The translations under genes were made by a program, and so were the position numbers. Below, piece by piece: positions 27,201 to 36,022 of a DNA stretch of 64,000 bases. The notes beneath the pieces are model-generated. The model was not told the DNA's origin. It saw nothing but the letters and a program-made list of their open reading frames with translations, and made no database searches. The DNA comes from Bacteroidota bacterium (GTDB lineage Bacteria; Bacteroidota; JABWAT01), in contig JAFLBE010000021.1 of NCBI GenBank assembly GCA_017303995.1, positions 1-64,000 on the forward strand. Direction: 5' to 3'. The stretch's first letter is position 1, and every line of letters starts with the position of its first letter.

Positions 27201-28779
27201 GCGAAAAGTGATCGCCTTCCCGTTCCCGGTCAATGCTCGGGTTGGTCACCACAGCTACTTTTTCTTTGATGAATTCCGGGATGTTGATGATATCTTCAAC
27301 CAGAAACGCCAGCGGACCATCATAACCGGTAGCGGCAATCGGCTCTTTTCCGTTCGACATGAAGTAAGACACATCGTCCCATTCGTCGGTCTTCCATCCC
27401 ATCGCCATGTAATGATTCACCGGAACAGGTTTGATTTCGATTTCCTTGGCGGATTTTTCACGTTTTGGCGTGATCAGGTGATCTTTTGCCGTGACTGAAT
27501 TTCCGATCCGGTTGACAACAAATTCTCTGAGCTTATTGTGACTGAAAACTTCAACGCCGCCCGAAATAATCTGATTACCGGCACCGTCCTGCATCATAAT
27601 CGGTCGTTTCAGCCAGATTCCTTTTTTCTCACCGGGTGCAATCGGAACCGGATCATTTTCAAGCGATTCAAAATCAATCACGCCTTTTTCTGACGATGCA
27701 AAATATTCTTTATCCGTTTCGCCGTACCACAACGGGCGCAGACCAAGTGCATCCACAGAAAAGACAATTTCATCTCCCTGCCGTGCTATAATGGCGGCCG
27801 GACCCTGAGCCGGCATCCCGATAACCCGGCGGAAGTGGGTGTACAGTTTTTTTGCCTGCTCATCCATTTTTTCAATTTCTGACCATACCGGCGGGAAAAT
27901 CATTTCCATGGCTTCCATCAGGGTGAAATCTTCACGGAACATCAGATTTTCAACCATCCGGTCAAGATCCTGGGAATCCGAGCCGTTTTCTACAAGCTGG
28001 ATTCCAAGCCGGGTTGCTTCCTTCCGAAGGCGCATAATGGTGTTAATTTCACCGTTGTGTCCCAGTGTAGAAAACATCTGAGCCCGTTCGTGGGTCGATT
28101 CGGTGTTGGTGGAATAACGACCGTGTCCGAGCGTAATCGCACTCCGGAAATCCGGATGTTTCAGTTCCGGAAAGTAATTTTCGAGTGTTCTCACGTCACC
28201 TCTCAGTTTATAAATCACCGAGTTCTGGCTGAAGGAAACGACGTGAACGTCTGAGTACAATTTTTCAATTTTAAGATGAAGTTCGTGGCTTTTATTTTCG
28301 GCGATGGATTTACGTCCCTGCGGAACCATGGCGATATGCCAGTACAGCGGCTCGAGTGCTTTTCCTCTCACGCCAAGTGCTTCATGCGTCACCGACATTT
28401 TTGAAGAAATAAGAACGTCGTAACCGGCACCGTTCAGAAGCTGTTCGATGGATTTGATAATCGCCAGCTGCCGTTCTGATGTATTCCGGCGGATCATCAG
28501 GTGAAGGATGGTAAATTGCGGATTGAAAACCTGGCGGGAATCGAGTCCGGCCAGTTCAAGTTTTTTGGCCCAGATGAGTTTTGGAATATCCGTCTGGATG
28601 CCCGTTCCGTCGCCTTCCTGATTGATTTCCCCGGTGCGGTGTCCCATGTTATCGAGAGCTTTCAGCACCCGGCGAACGTTCCCGTGCGTTGCCATTCCGT
28701 TTTTCCGGACGAGCGCAATGATTGCACATGCATCATGTTCAAGATCGAACCGGTTGATCTGATAAGTTGAATTTCCCAT
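24217..28779 (-). CDS. gltB: Glutamate synthase large subunit
   Basis: 1520 residues. This enzyme makes two glutamates from glutamine and 2-oxoglutarate. The N-terminal class II glutaminase part has its Cys in [14 protein letters not shown] (residue 18 from the chosen start), with no long propeptide, resembling the glutamate-synthase-like group with DACAI. The FMN domain has [11 protein letters not shown]-type text ([15 protein letters not shown]) and [21 protein letters not shown], with iron-sulfur cysteines in [15 protein letters not shown]. The C-terminal GXGXG beta-helix is present ([17 protein letters not shown]). The start at 28779 is used because GGAG lies 7 bases upstream; the TTG at 28791 would put that GGAG inside the gene. 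No gltD neighbour is visible. The FCB-type promoter is at 28816-28845. Confidence 0.92.
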   Translation of the reverse strand: [1520 protein letters not shown]

Positions 28780-28815
28780 AACTTGCTCCAACAGTGGCTA
28801 GTACGCTTATGTATA

Positions 28816-28845
28816 CAAAATTAGTCGAATTCTCAATATTTGCAA
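28816..28845 (-). promoter_or_regulatory. FCB-type promoter for gltB
   Basis: On the minus strand, GTTG (28845 and just above) is separated by 19 bases from TAATTTTG (28823-28816). This fits the -33/-7 pattern TTG...TAnnTTTG. The predicted start of transcription is about 30 bases before the gltB ATG. Confidence 0.6.
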
Positions 28846-29031
28846 CACTCCACCTTAATTATTAAGATTTTGCATGCGTTTTTTTAAGTAATTGATTGTA
28901 TTGCAAGAATAATGCCGAATGAAAAAGCAAAAAAGACCATTTTGGGTTTAGTAACTTCCGTCGGGGAAATACGTTCACCGCAGAGACGCTGAGAACGCGG
29001 AGCGGGGGGAGGTTATTTTTTATTTGGTTAT

Positions 29032-29056
29032 TGTAGAGGCTACCGGCCGGTCGCCC
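29032..29056 (-). repeat. Degenerate GTAG-foot REP, inverted partner
   Basis: Read on the plus strand it is TGTAGAGGCTACCGGCCGGTCGCCC-like, with several changes from the consensus. It faces the intact copy at 29142-29165, the same inverted layout as the pair in the RAYT gene but with a longer spacer. Confidence 0.6.
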
Positions 29057-29141
29057 ATTTATTTTGAAATGGAGTAGATAAATGACCAATAACTGTTTGG
29101 CCCGCGAATTAAATCATTTTTGGAAAATTCAAAAATTACCC

Positions 29142-29165
29142 GGGCGACCAGCCGGTCGCCCCTAC
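29142..29165 (+). repeat. REP copy near gltB
   Basis: GGGCGACCAGCCGGTCGCCC plus CTAC: identical to copies B and C at the RAYT gene. Confidence 0.85.
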
Positions 29166-29292
29166 GAATTAAAAATTAAAAAATCTCCCTCCGCTCTGTG
29201 TTTCTCTGTGACTAACTCAGTGCCCCTCTGTGGTTAAATGCATTTGCATTTCTCTGCGTTCCCTGCGTCTCTGCGGTGGATTCCCCCGCCGT

Positions 29293-30624
29293 TTACCCGT
29301 TTTTTCTAATCTCTTTCCCAATCCGGCAGTCCAGGCATTTTTTCTTTGAACACCAGTTGTTGTACAGGTTCAGCAATCCCCAGTGAAAAGTGGTGGTGTG
29401 GTCGGTGATGCCGAATTTTTGTCTCATGGTTTTGTCAATCGCAATATCCTGCCGGTGCGGAAACGAGTCACACAAACTCAGAACCAGATCCTGCAAATCG
29501 GACCTTTTAAATTCTCTAGCATATAAATAAAGGACCGGGAACCAGGTGTTAAACAAAATCGAAGCTTTTCTTTCTTTCCCGATTTTATACGCCGGTGATG
29601 ATTTCACCGATAACAGATTCATCAGATCCGGGAAAATTTTCTCTGGCCGTGATCCCATATTCAAATGGGCTTCCAGGGTCAGAATCAGTGGTTTCAGGAA
29701 TCCGGTCTGGTAATATCTTCCAACCAGTTCGGCAGCCGATTTCAGTCTTTCTTCAGGCTGATTCACTGCTCTGACTGATTTTGTTTTCCACTCGGAAGGA
29801 TGAAAGAGATTTCCGCGCTGCAAAACCTCTTTCCTTATTTTTTCGATGGGATTCACACCAAATTCAGGTTCTTCTTCCAATCCGGCAAGAAAAAACCATT
29901 CTGAAAGCAGGGGCTGACCTGTTTCTCCTGTGATATCCGGCCAATCTAAAACCGGGAGTTCTCTCGCTAGCCGTTCAAACCTTTCTTTGTTGGACGGATA
30001 GCCAAGCGCTCTGAAAAATCCTTCAAATAAAAGCTGATCCCAAACATATCGTTTTCCTTTCAGATAAACCGGATTTGCAGTCAATTCTTTCAACCGGATG
30101 GCAAACCGGTTTACTTTTTCCAGAAAAGCAAGGTGGCCAAGTTCTGTCAGCCAGGCTTTTGTCAGGGTCTGACTCACACCCTGAAGCTGACCGCCGCAGG
30201 GAATATCTGTTTTGAAATTGAGTTTTTCCTGAAGAGACAAAACCCCGATCAAATCCTGAAAACTCAGCATTTTCGACAAAGTCAGATGAGGGATTCCGGT
30301 TCCGTTTTTTGCTGGAACTGACTCGTAACCGGGCAGATTGTAAAAGGAAACGTGGAGGATGCAGTGGTTGTAGGCGGGGTCGGTTGAATGCCGGTGGGTA
30401 AACCAGTCTTCAGACTGAACGTGAAGTTCAACTGAGCCGTGAACCGGTTTTCGATCCAGAAGTAAAACGGCGTCCTGAAAATCAGGTCCGTTCGACTCGT
30501 TTTCCCTTCCGGGATTGTGGATTTCTACAGAACGGCCGTCGTCAGTGGTTAAGGTTTTACCAAAAAGATAACCTGAAGACCATAAACGGGTCAGATACAG
30601 CTCGGGAAAAGCAGAAGCAGACAT
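29293..30624 (-). CDS. DUF2851 family protein
   Basis: 443 residues. The N-terminal signature is clear: IHNPGRENESNGPDFQDAVLLL, GSVELHVQSEDWFTHRHSTDPAYNHCILHV. The C-terminus ends with a cysteine cluster (NWCSKKKCLDCRIG) that could bind a metal. The family is common in Bacteroidota-like genomes and its function is unknown; a nuclease-like role has been suggested for the fold only by the charged N-terminal motifs (inference, weak). It is on the same strand as pyrF, 44 bases downstream of it, so it may be co-transcribed. Confidence 0.8.
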   Translation of the reverse strand: MSASAFPELYLTRLWSSGYLFGKTLTTDDGRSVEIHNPGRENESNGPDFQDAVLLLDRKPVHGSVELHVQSEDWFTHRHSTDPAYNHCILHVSFYNLPGYESVPAKNGTGIPHLTLSKMLSFQDLIGVLSLQEKLNFKTDIPCGGQLQGVSQTLTKAWLTELGHLAFLEKVNRFAIRLKELTANPVYLKGKRYVWDQLLFEGFFRALGYPSNKERFERLARELPVLDWPDITGETGQPLLSEWFFLAGLEEEPEFGVNPIEKIRKEVLQRGNLFHPSEWKTKSVRAVNQPEERLKSAAELVGRYYQTGFLKPLILTLEAHLNMGSRPEKIFPDLMNLLSVKSSPAYKIGKERKASILFNTWFPVLYLYAREFKRSDLQDLVLSLCDSFPHRQDIAIDKTMRQKFGITDHTTTFHWGLLNLYNNWCSKKKCLDCRIGKEIRKNG

Positions 30625-30668
30625 AAAACACCATGGATTGGTTCGGAATCTGCTTCAAAAATAGGAAA

Positions 30669-31493
30669 TCAAACCGAAAGAGTAAACCTGAACTTATTGA
30701 TCTTGTCGAAATACTCAGTTGCCTTTTGGTTCACAATCCGCTTATAATTTTCTTCGGATGATGAATAAATGATGTCACGGCCAACATTAATCAGTGCGCC
30801 ACGGCTTTGGCGGTTCACAGAATTCCGGATGGTCGCTTCCAGATCACCACCCTGTGCACCGATTCCGGGAACCAAAAACGGCATTTCACCTGCTTGCTGT
30901 CTGATTGCTTTTAAATCGGGCGCCTGGGTTGCGCCGGTTACCAATCCGATATTGTCATTTTTATTCCAGGAAACGGCTTTATCAATCACTTCCTGATATA
31001 AATATTTCCCGTTTTCGAGTTTAAGTCTCTGGAAGTCAGCCGAACCTGGATTGCTGGTTAAGGCCAGAAGAAAAATGCCCTTGTCTTCACGGCGGATAAA
31101 CGGTTCAATGGAATCAAAACCCATGTATGGCGCAACCGTCACGCAATCGAACTGATATTCATCAAAGAAGGTTTCGGCATATTTTTCTGAACTGTTCCCG
31201 ATGTCGCCAACTTTTGCATCTGCAATTGAAAGTACGTGTGGCGGAATTAAAGTTAACAGTTCCCGAAGGGTTTGCCAGCCCATTTCACCAAGCGATTCAA
31301 AAAAGGCAATGTTGAATTTATAGGCAGCCGCAACATCTTTAGTTGACTCAATAATATCCTTGCAGAAAGTCAGAATGGGATCAGGTGATTCCATCAGGTG
31401 CATCGGAAGTTTATTGAAATCAGGATCCATTCCGATGCAGAGCAGACTGTTGCTGGTCAGAATAGCCTGATTCAGCTTTTGATTATATTTCAT
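30669..31493 (-). CDS. pyrF: Orotidine 5'-phosphate decarboxylase, type 2
   Basis: 274 residues. It converts OMP to UMP, the last step of pyrimidine nucleotide synthesis. Motifs of the longer (type 2) family are present: LLCIGMDPDFNKLP, the catalytic SIADAKVGDIGNSSEKYAETFF, DCVTVAPYMGFDS, LVTGATQAPDLKAIR and VPGIGAQGGDLEA. The start at 31493 (MKYNQKLNQAIL) matches the usual length; an upstream in-frame Met (31529) would add a basic stretch that looks like non-coding text. A TGTCATTCC hairpin and a heptamer array separate it from serS. Confidence 0.92.
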   Translation of the reverse strand: MKYNQKLNQAILTSNSLLCIGMDPDFNKLPMHLMESPDPILTFCKDIIESTKDVAAAYKFNIAFFESLGEMGWQTLRELLTLIPPHVLSIADAKVGDIGNSSEKYAETFFDEYQFDCVTVAPYMGFDSIEPFIRREDKGIFLLALTSNPGSADFQRLKLENGKYLYQEVIDKAVSWNKNDNIGLVTGATQAPDLKAIRQQAGEMPFLVPGIGAQGGDLEATIRNSVNRQSRGALINVGRDIIYSSSEENYKRIVNQKATEYFDKINKFRFTLSV

Positions 31494-31545
31494 TTTTTTC
31501 TTTCGTGAAAAAATTTTTCCGAAAAACACACAGAAAACAGAACGT

Positions 31546-31573
31546 TGTCATTCCCACCTTTGCGGGAATGACA
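31546..31573 (+). repeat. TGTCATTCC-type hairpin near serS
   Basis: Inverted repeat with TGTCATTCCC and GGGAATGACA arms around a short loop, of the same family as 2366-2400 and the pair at 7476-7563. Confidence 0.75.
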
Positions 31574-31587
31574 GCAAAAAAAATTTC

Positions 31588-31712
31588 TACCCTCTGCTCC
31601 GCATCCTGTAACCCGTAACCTGTAATCCGTAACCAGATTTTCCCAGTGACCCGTAATCCGTAATTTGTAACCCGAATTTCGTCCCCCGTCCCTCGTCACC
31701 TGTCCCCAGTAT
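31588..31712 (-). repeat. Heptamer array after serS
   Basis: On the minus strand, after the TAA at 31713, successive variants include GGGGACA, GGTGACG, AGGGACG, GGGGACG, AATTACG, GATTACG, GGTTACG, GATTACA, GGTTACG, GGTTACA. The same 7-base unit is seen at 503-542, 2511-2577 and 24169-24216. It is the longest array (about 125 bases). Confidence 0.8.
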
Positions 31713-32993
31713 TTAACCCGGTTCAATCACATCAAATCTTGTATAATGTCTCAGCACTTCCGGGATGGTAATTGATCCGTCAGCGTTCTGATTGTTTTCA
31801 AGTAAACTCACCATCAACCGGGAAGTTGCCAACCCGGAACCGTTGAGCGTGTGAACATATTCAGGTTTCGAATTGGCGTCCGGTTTAAAGCGGATGTTGG
31901 CACGTCTTGCCTGAAAATCCTGAAAATTGGAGCAGGAAGAAGCTTCGAGATATTTATTTTCTGCAGGCGACCACACTTCAATGTCATAACATTTGGCTGC
32001 GTTGAAACTCAGATCGCCGGTACAAAGCAGAAGAATCCGGTAAGGAACTTTCAGCGCCTTCAGGATATTTTCAACATCATTCACCATGTTTTCCAGTTCG
32101 TTATACGATCCAACCGGATTTGCAAACTTCACCAGCTCAACTTTGTTAAATTGGTGAACCCGTAAAAATCCCTTGGTATCTTTTCCGTAAGAACCGGCTT
32201 CCCGGCGGAAACAAGCTGAATATCCGCAATATTTGACAGTTAATTCTTCAGCTTTGAAGGTTTCATTCCGGTGAAGGTTAGTGATGGGTACTTCTGCGGT
32301 TGGAATGAGATAAAGTCCGTCTGCCTGAATGGTGTACATATCTTCGGCAAATTTAGGAAGCTGACCGGTTCCCTTCATCGACTCTTCATTCACCACGAAA
32401 GGCGGAAAAATTTCCTTGTATCCATGATTGGCGGTGTGGGTATCCAGGAAGAAATTGATCAATGCCCGCTCAAGTGCAGCACCTTTCCCGACATAAACCG
32501 GGAAACCTGAACCCGAAATCTTGGCGCCACGTTCAAAATCAAGAATGCCGCATTTTTTCCCGAGTTCAATATGATCAAGCGGTTTGAATTCCTTGGTAAA
32601 AGTACCGGTTTCCCAGCGTCTCACTTCCACATTATCAGCAGCTGATTTTCCAACCGGAACCGAATCGTGCGGAATGTTGGGTGTATACAACAAAATCTCG
32701 TTGATTTTATTTTCTGCTTCGCTGAGTTCAGTGTCGAGTTCCTTGATGCGGTCAGAAACGGTTTTCATCTCAGCAATCAAAGAATCTGCATTTTCTTTGT
32801 TTTTCTTTTTCTGCGCAATGTCATTGGTGACGGTATTGCGTGTGGCTTTCAGCGTTTCAACTTCACCGATAAGTGTGCGGCGGCGAACGTCGAGTTCTAA
32901 AATCTGATCGATTTTTTTCGGATCGTCAAGTTTCGATTCGATTTTGGCTTTGTAGGTATCCGGATTTTCACGGATGAGTTTCAGATCGAGCAT
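31713..32993 (-). CDS. serS: Seryl-tRNA synthetase
   Basis: 426 residues, normal length. It has the N-terminal coiled-coil arm (about 25-105, [27 protein letters not shown]) that reads tRNA-Ser, and the class II catalytic core with motif 2 ([32 protein letters not shown]) and motif 3 ([20 protein letters not shown]). It charges tRNA-Ser (and tRNA-Sec where present). Its ATG lies two bases after the stop of the upstream reductase gene, so these are one transcript with the PfkB gene. Confidence 0.97.
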   Translation of the reverse strand: MLDLKLIRENPDTYKAKIESKLDDPKKIDQILELDVRRRTLIGEVETLKATRNTVTNDIAQKKKNKENADSLIAEMKTVSDRIKELDTELSEAENKINEILLYTPNIPHDSVPVGKSAADNVEVRRWETGTFTKEFKPLDHIELGKKCGILDFERGAKISGSGFPVYVGKGAALERALINFFLDTHTANHGYKEIFPPFVVNEESMKGTGQLPKFAEDMYTIQADGLYLIPTAEVPITNLHRNETFKAEELTVKYCGYSACFRREAGSYGKDTKGFLRVHQFNKVELVKFANPVGSYNELENMVNDVENILKALKVPYRILLLCTGDLSFNAAKCYDIEVWSPAENKYLEASSCSNFQDFQARRANIRFKPDANSKPEYVHTLNGSGLATSRLMVSLLENNQNADGSITIPEVLRHYTRFDVIEPG

Positions 32994-32994
32994 G

Positions 32995-33924
32995 TTAAAT
33001 GAGTCCTGCTTGTTTTAACTGTTGGCGGAAGCGGATGAGTCCTTCTTCCGTGGTTGAAAATTTCATTCCAAGTTCGGCTTCTGCTTTTAGGATGATAAGC
33101 CCTGAATTGAGCGGTCTTGGTGCGGGCTGATTCAGACTGGCAGTCAGAACCGGCGAAATCAATTTTTTATTGTAGCCGAATACTTCGGCGAGTTTCACTG
33201 CAAAATCGAAACGTGATCCGATATCCGATCCGGCAGCGTTGTAAATGCCATGAACGTTTTTGATAACGCCATGATAAATGGCTTCTGCAAGATCTTCAAC
33301 CAGAGTTGAATTTCCGATCTGATCGGTCACAATATTGACCGGTTTATTATCTTTTAGTTGCTGAACCAGCCAAATGGCAAAGTTGGATTTCGTACCAGTT
33401 CCGAGCCCGTAAACCACCATCGTTCTGAAAATCAGAAAATCGGGTCCTGAAGCGAGTGTTTCATTTTCACTGGCCAGTTTCGATTTTCCGTAATAGGAAA
33501 TCGGATTCACCCGTGCATCTTCCCGGTACGGACCGTTTTTACCGTCAAAAACATAATCGGTTGAAACGTGAACCAGTTTGATGTCGAGTGCTTTTGAAAT
33601 TTCAGCGAGATGTCTAACGCCATCCACGTTAATTTTCCAGCAAGCTTCTTTTTCAGTCTCACATTTATCAACATGAGTCATGGCGGCACAGTTGATAATG
33701 GCATCCGGTTCAAAATTTTTCACCAGTTCACGAACGGCTTTTCTGTCGGTGATGTCAAGTGACGAATATCCGCACGACACATCATCAAGCAGCAAGGTTT
33801 CGCCTTTTGCTGTCGCAAGAACATCAAACCGGGAATCCCGGCTGAAAAGCTGGATGACTTTCTGGCCAAGAAGTCCGTTTGCGCCGGTAACCAAAATCCG
33901 CTGAAACTGACTTGTTCCGCTCAT
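32995..33924 (-). CDS. RmlD-like NAD(P)-dependent reductase
   Basis: 309 residues of the short-chain dehydrogenase/RmlD substrate-binding family: [11 protein letters not shown] (nucleotide-binding glycines near residue 15), [13 protein letters not shown], a [14 protein letters not shown] block and the catalytic [11 protein letters not shown] (YxxxK). Members reduce dTDP-4-keto sugars in cell-wall or O-antigen synthesis, or act as related sugar reductases. No rml neighbours are present, so the exact substrate is open. It overlaps the PfkB gene upstream by 4 bases and abuts serS. Confidence 0.85.
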   Translation of the reverse strand: MSGTSQFQRILVTGANGLLGQKVIQLFSRDSRFDVLATAKGETLLLDDVSCGYSSLDITDRKAVRELVKNFEPDAIINCAAMTHVDKCETEKEACWKINVDGVRHLAEISKALDIKLVHVSTDYVFDGKNGPYREDARVNPISYYGKSKLASENETLASGPDFLIFRTMVVYGLGTGTKSNFAIWLVQQLKDNKPVNIVTDQIGNSTLVEDLAEAIYHGVIKNVHGIYNAAGSDIGSRFDFAVKLAEVFGYNKKLISPVLTASLNQPAPRPLNSGLIILKAEAELGMKFSTTEEGLIRFRQQLKQAGLI

Positions 33925-34850
33925 AACAAAGCTCCGTTGATTCTCATGTGCTCAACCTTCCGTGCAAATCCGGTTTTTCCTGCAGCAAGCTCTGCTAGTT
34001 TCATGGCTTTCTGAAGCGAGAGTTTTAAACTTTTTGTTTTGATCATCTGATAGGTATAAACTGAACCCAAAATATCTCCGCAACCCACTGTTGAAGGATT
34101 TTCTGCCTGGCTGAACGGACGTATAATATGACTGTTGATCGAATTCAAAACCTTTTCCCAGGCCACAACACCACGATCGCCTTTGTTAATCAGAAAAAAA
34201 TCAACTTTTCCGTCAATCATTGCCAGTTTCAGAATTCCCTTTTCGGTAAGTCCGGCCGCTAAAAACAGCATCTGCATTTCACGTTGGGTCACCTGAACAG
34301 AATTGATCTGACCGAATAACAGACTTAATTCTGCTTTCATTCCGTCCGGATTATTCCTGAAATCAGCAAAAAGACGTTCAGCTTTTACATGCAGATTCAC
34401 ATGAATAAATGCGGACGGATATTTATGGCGGATCAGTTTCAGGTCTGAAAACTGAAGGTCATAACCCGTATGAAAATTGATATAAACGGCAGCCGGTTCA
34501 ATGTCAGGCAAATGATTTAGTGAAATTGACTGTTCTGAAGCCTGAACTGAAAGATAACTCGTTTCTCCACCAGCTTTTTGTGTGACCTGAACCCGGTCGT
34601 TTTTTTCTTCTGATTGATAAATTCCATCTGCTTCAAGGGAAGGAAGTTGTTTAAGTTCAACTTTAACCAACTCAATTGAATCTGCTTCAACCGGGAAAAC
34701 CGGAAAAATTCGATCGTGTTTTTCTATCACTGACGACAAAGCGTAAAGTGACCAGGCAATTCCGCCCGGCTCAAAATTGACTGAGCCATCCTGATTTTGA
34801 AATCCGTCCCAGCAAAAATGCCCGAGAACGATGATGGATGAAGAATTCAT
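33921..34850 (-). CDS. PfkB-family carbohydrate kinase
   Basis: 309 residues. It resembles the ribokinase/PfkB fold: N-terminal IIVLGHFCWDGF and GGIAWSLYALS, and a C-terminal anion-hole/catalytic block PSTVGCGDILGSVYTY (GxGD with the catalytic Asp). Similarity is weaker than in core sugar kinases; the DTTGAGD motif is changed to STVGCGD. The substrate is unknown. It is the first gene of the unit with the RmlD-like reductase and serS. Confidence 0.75.
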   Translation of the reverse strand: MNSSSIIVLGHFCWDGFQNQDGSVNFEPGGIAWSLYALSSVIEKHDRIFPVFPVEADSIELVKVELKQLPSLEADGIYQSEEKNDRVQVTQKAGGETSYLSVQASEQSISLNHLPDIEPAAVYINFHTGYDLQFSDLKLIRHKYPSAFIHVNLHVKAERLFADFRNNPDGMKAELSLLFGQINSVQVTQREMQMLFLAAGLTEKGILKLAMIDGKVDFFLINKGDRGVVAWEKVLNSINSHIIRPFSQAENPSTVGCGDILGSVYTYQMIKTKSLKLSLQKAMKLAELAAGKTGFARKVEHMRINGALL

Positions 34851-35028
34851 GCTTACTTTTCGTTAAACTTTAAAGATACGATTTTGCAGTTGGAAGGAAA
34901 AAAGAAGAGCCGTCTAAATTAACTCTTTATTTTGATTATAATTTTACCCGTTCTGGCTTCAATTACTAATATTTGCTAATTTCACTTGCGCTGATCAACA
35001 TCATTTTATCAATCCCGGGAATTTTCCT

Positions 35029-35622
35029 ATGAAATTAAAATCTGTTTTATTGCTTACCATTTTCTTTTGTGCAGGTTCTGTCTTCGGTCAGATTTCTGAT
35101 TCACTCAATCAAAAGAATCAATCTACGTTTACTGTAAAACCTAAATCAAAAGATCTGAAAGTTTTGAAAACACCTGACGCTTTTTATTCAGAGACGGTAA
35201 AGGTGCTTTCATTAAACGATCGGGTTTCAGTCGTGGATTCAATGGGATCCTTTTATAAAATAACCTCAGAAAATGGCGATTTTTCTGGCTTTGTCCCAAA
35301 ATCATCCGTTTTACGTCCGGATCAAATTAATTCAGCAGACAAAATTCAAATTGTTGATAAAGACGAATTACTTTACCGTGTTGAACTTAGAAAAACCGAT
35401 TTGATTATCGGCATTCTTGCATTGGGCCTTGCGTGGGATTATGCTTTTACAACTTCAGATATGAACAAAGCCCTTCAAAAAATTGATAAATCAGGACTAT
35501 CTATCAATACAGATAATCTCAAGAGTTCAAGAAATACAAAATTTACACTGGCTGCTATTTTCGGTCTCGTGGGTTTGTATGAAGTTTATTCATCGGTTTC
35601 TGAAGTAAAAACAAACCCCTGA
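35029..35622 (+). CDS. Secreted SH3-like protein, unknown
   Basis: 197 residues with a signal peptide (LLLTIFFCAGSVFGQ). The middle (about 35-95) resembles a bacterial SH3 domain (VLKTPDAFYSETVKVLSLNDRVSVVDSMGSFYKITSENGDFSGFVPKSSV). After it come a hydrophobic segment (IIGILALGLAWDYAF) and a second near the end. No specific function is recognised; SH3b domains often bind cell-wall or other ligands. It sits alone between the PfkB unit and dnaN. Confidence 0.65.
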   Translation: MKLKSVLLLTIFFCAGSVFGQISDSLNQKNQSTFTVKPKSKDLKVLKTPDAFYSETVKVLSLNDRVSVVDSMGSFYKITSENGDFSGFVPKSSVLRPDQINSADKIQIVDKDELLYRVELRKTDLIIGILALGLAWDYAFTTSDMNKALQKIDKSGLSINTDNLKSSRNTKFTLAAIFGLVGLYEVYSSVSEVKTNP

Positions 35623-36022
35623 AAAAGCTGAAAGGGTTACCATTTCTTTACAAAACTTTCCGGCACTTAAAAAGATGAGAATCATCCCGTTCAATACTTT
35701 CATTTATGGAAGAAAAAATTTACTTTTACTTGTTCACATCATGGTGTGGACAAGCATTGGAAAACAGGTTGAATCTCTGTGAATAACTATGTGTTTTTAG
35801 GGTTCTGCCAAAAGTACTGTGGATGAGTGGGGATAATCTGTGGGCAAATAACCCTTTTTATCAGCCAGAGAAAGTGGATAAGTCAGGGTTCGATTTCAGG
35901 TCAGAAATGGCCTAAGACCCAAAAGTTAACCAGTTATCAACATACCCACAGCCTCTACAAGTTTTCTACATCAACATTTTAAATCTTAAGTATTATTATT
36001 TTTCCTTTCAGGGAGCAAGCGC
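35623..36022. other. Origin-like region upstream of dnaN
   Basis: 400 bases, no gene. It has a cluster of DnaA-box-like 9-mers, mostly in the same orientation, each one mismatch from TGTGGATAA: 35745-35753, 35778-35786, 35818-35826, 35828-35836 and 35873-35881, plus a TTATCAACA at 35934-35942 on the opposite strand. A two-mismatch site lies at 35839-35847. Clustering beside dnaN fits an oriC or a DnaA-controlled dnaN promoter. A second candidate lies upstream of dnaA. Confidence 0.55.

Larger units (their letters stand above)
28780..29292. repeat. Repeat-filled gap upstream of gltB
   Basis: 513 bases without a gene. It contains the gltB promoter (28816-28845), the 28-base segment 28983-29010 identical to 14952-14979, an inverted REP pair (29032-29056 and 29142-29165), and a long CTCTGCG-type segment (29186-29290). 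Confidence 0.65.
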
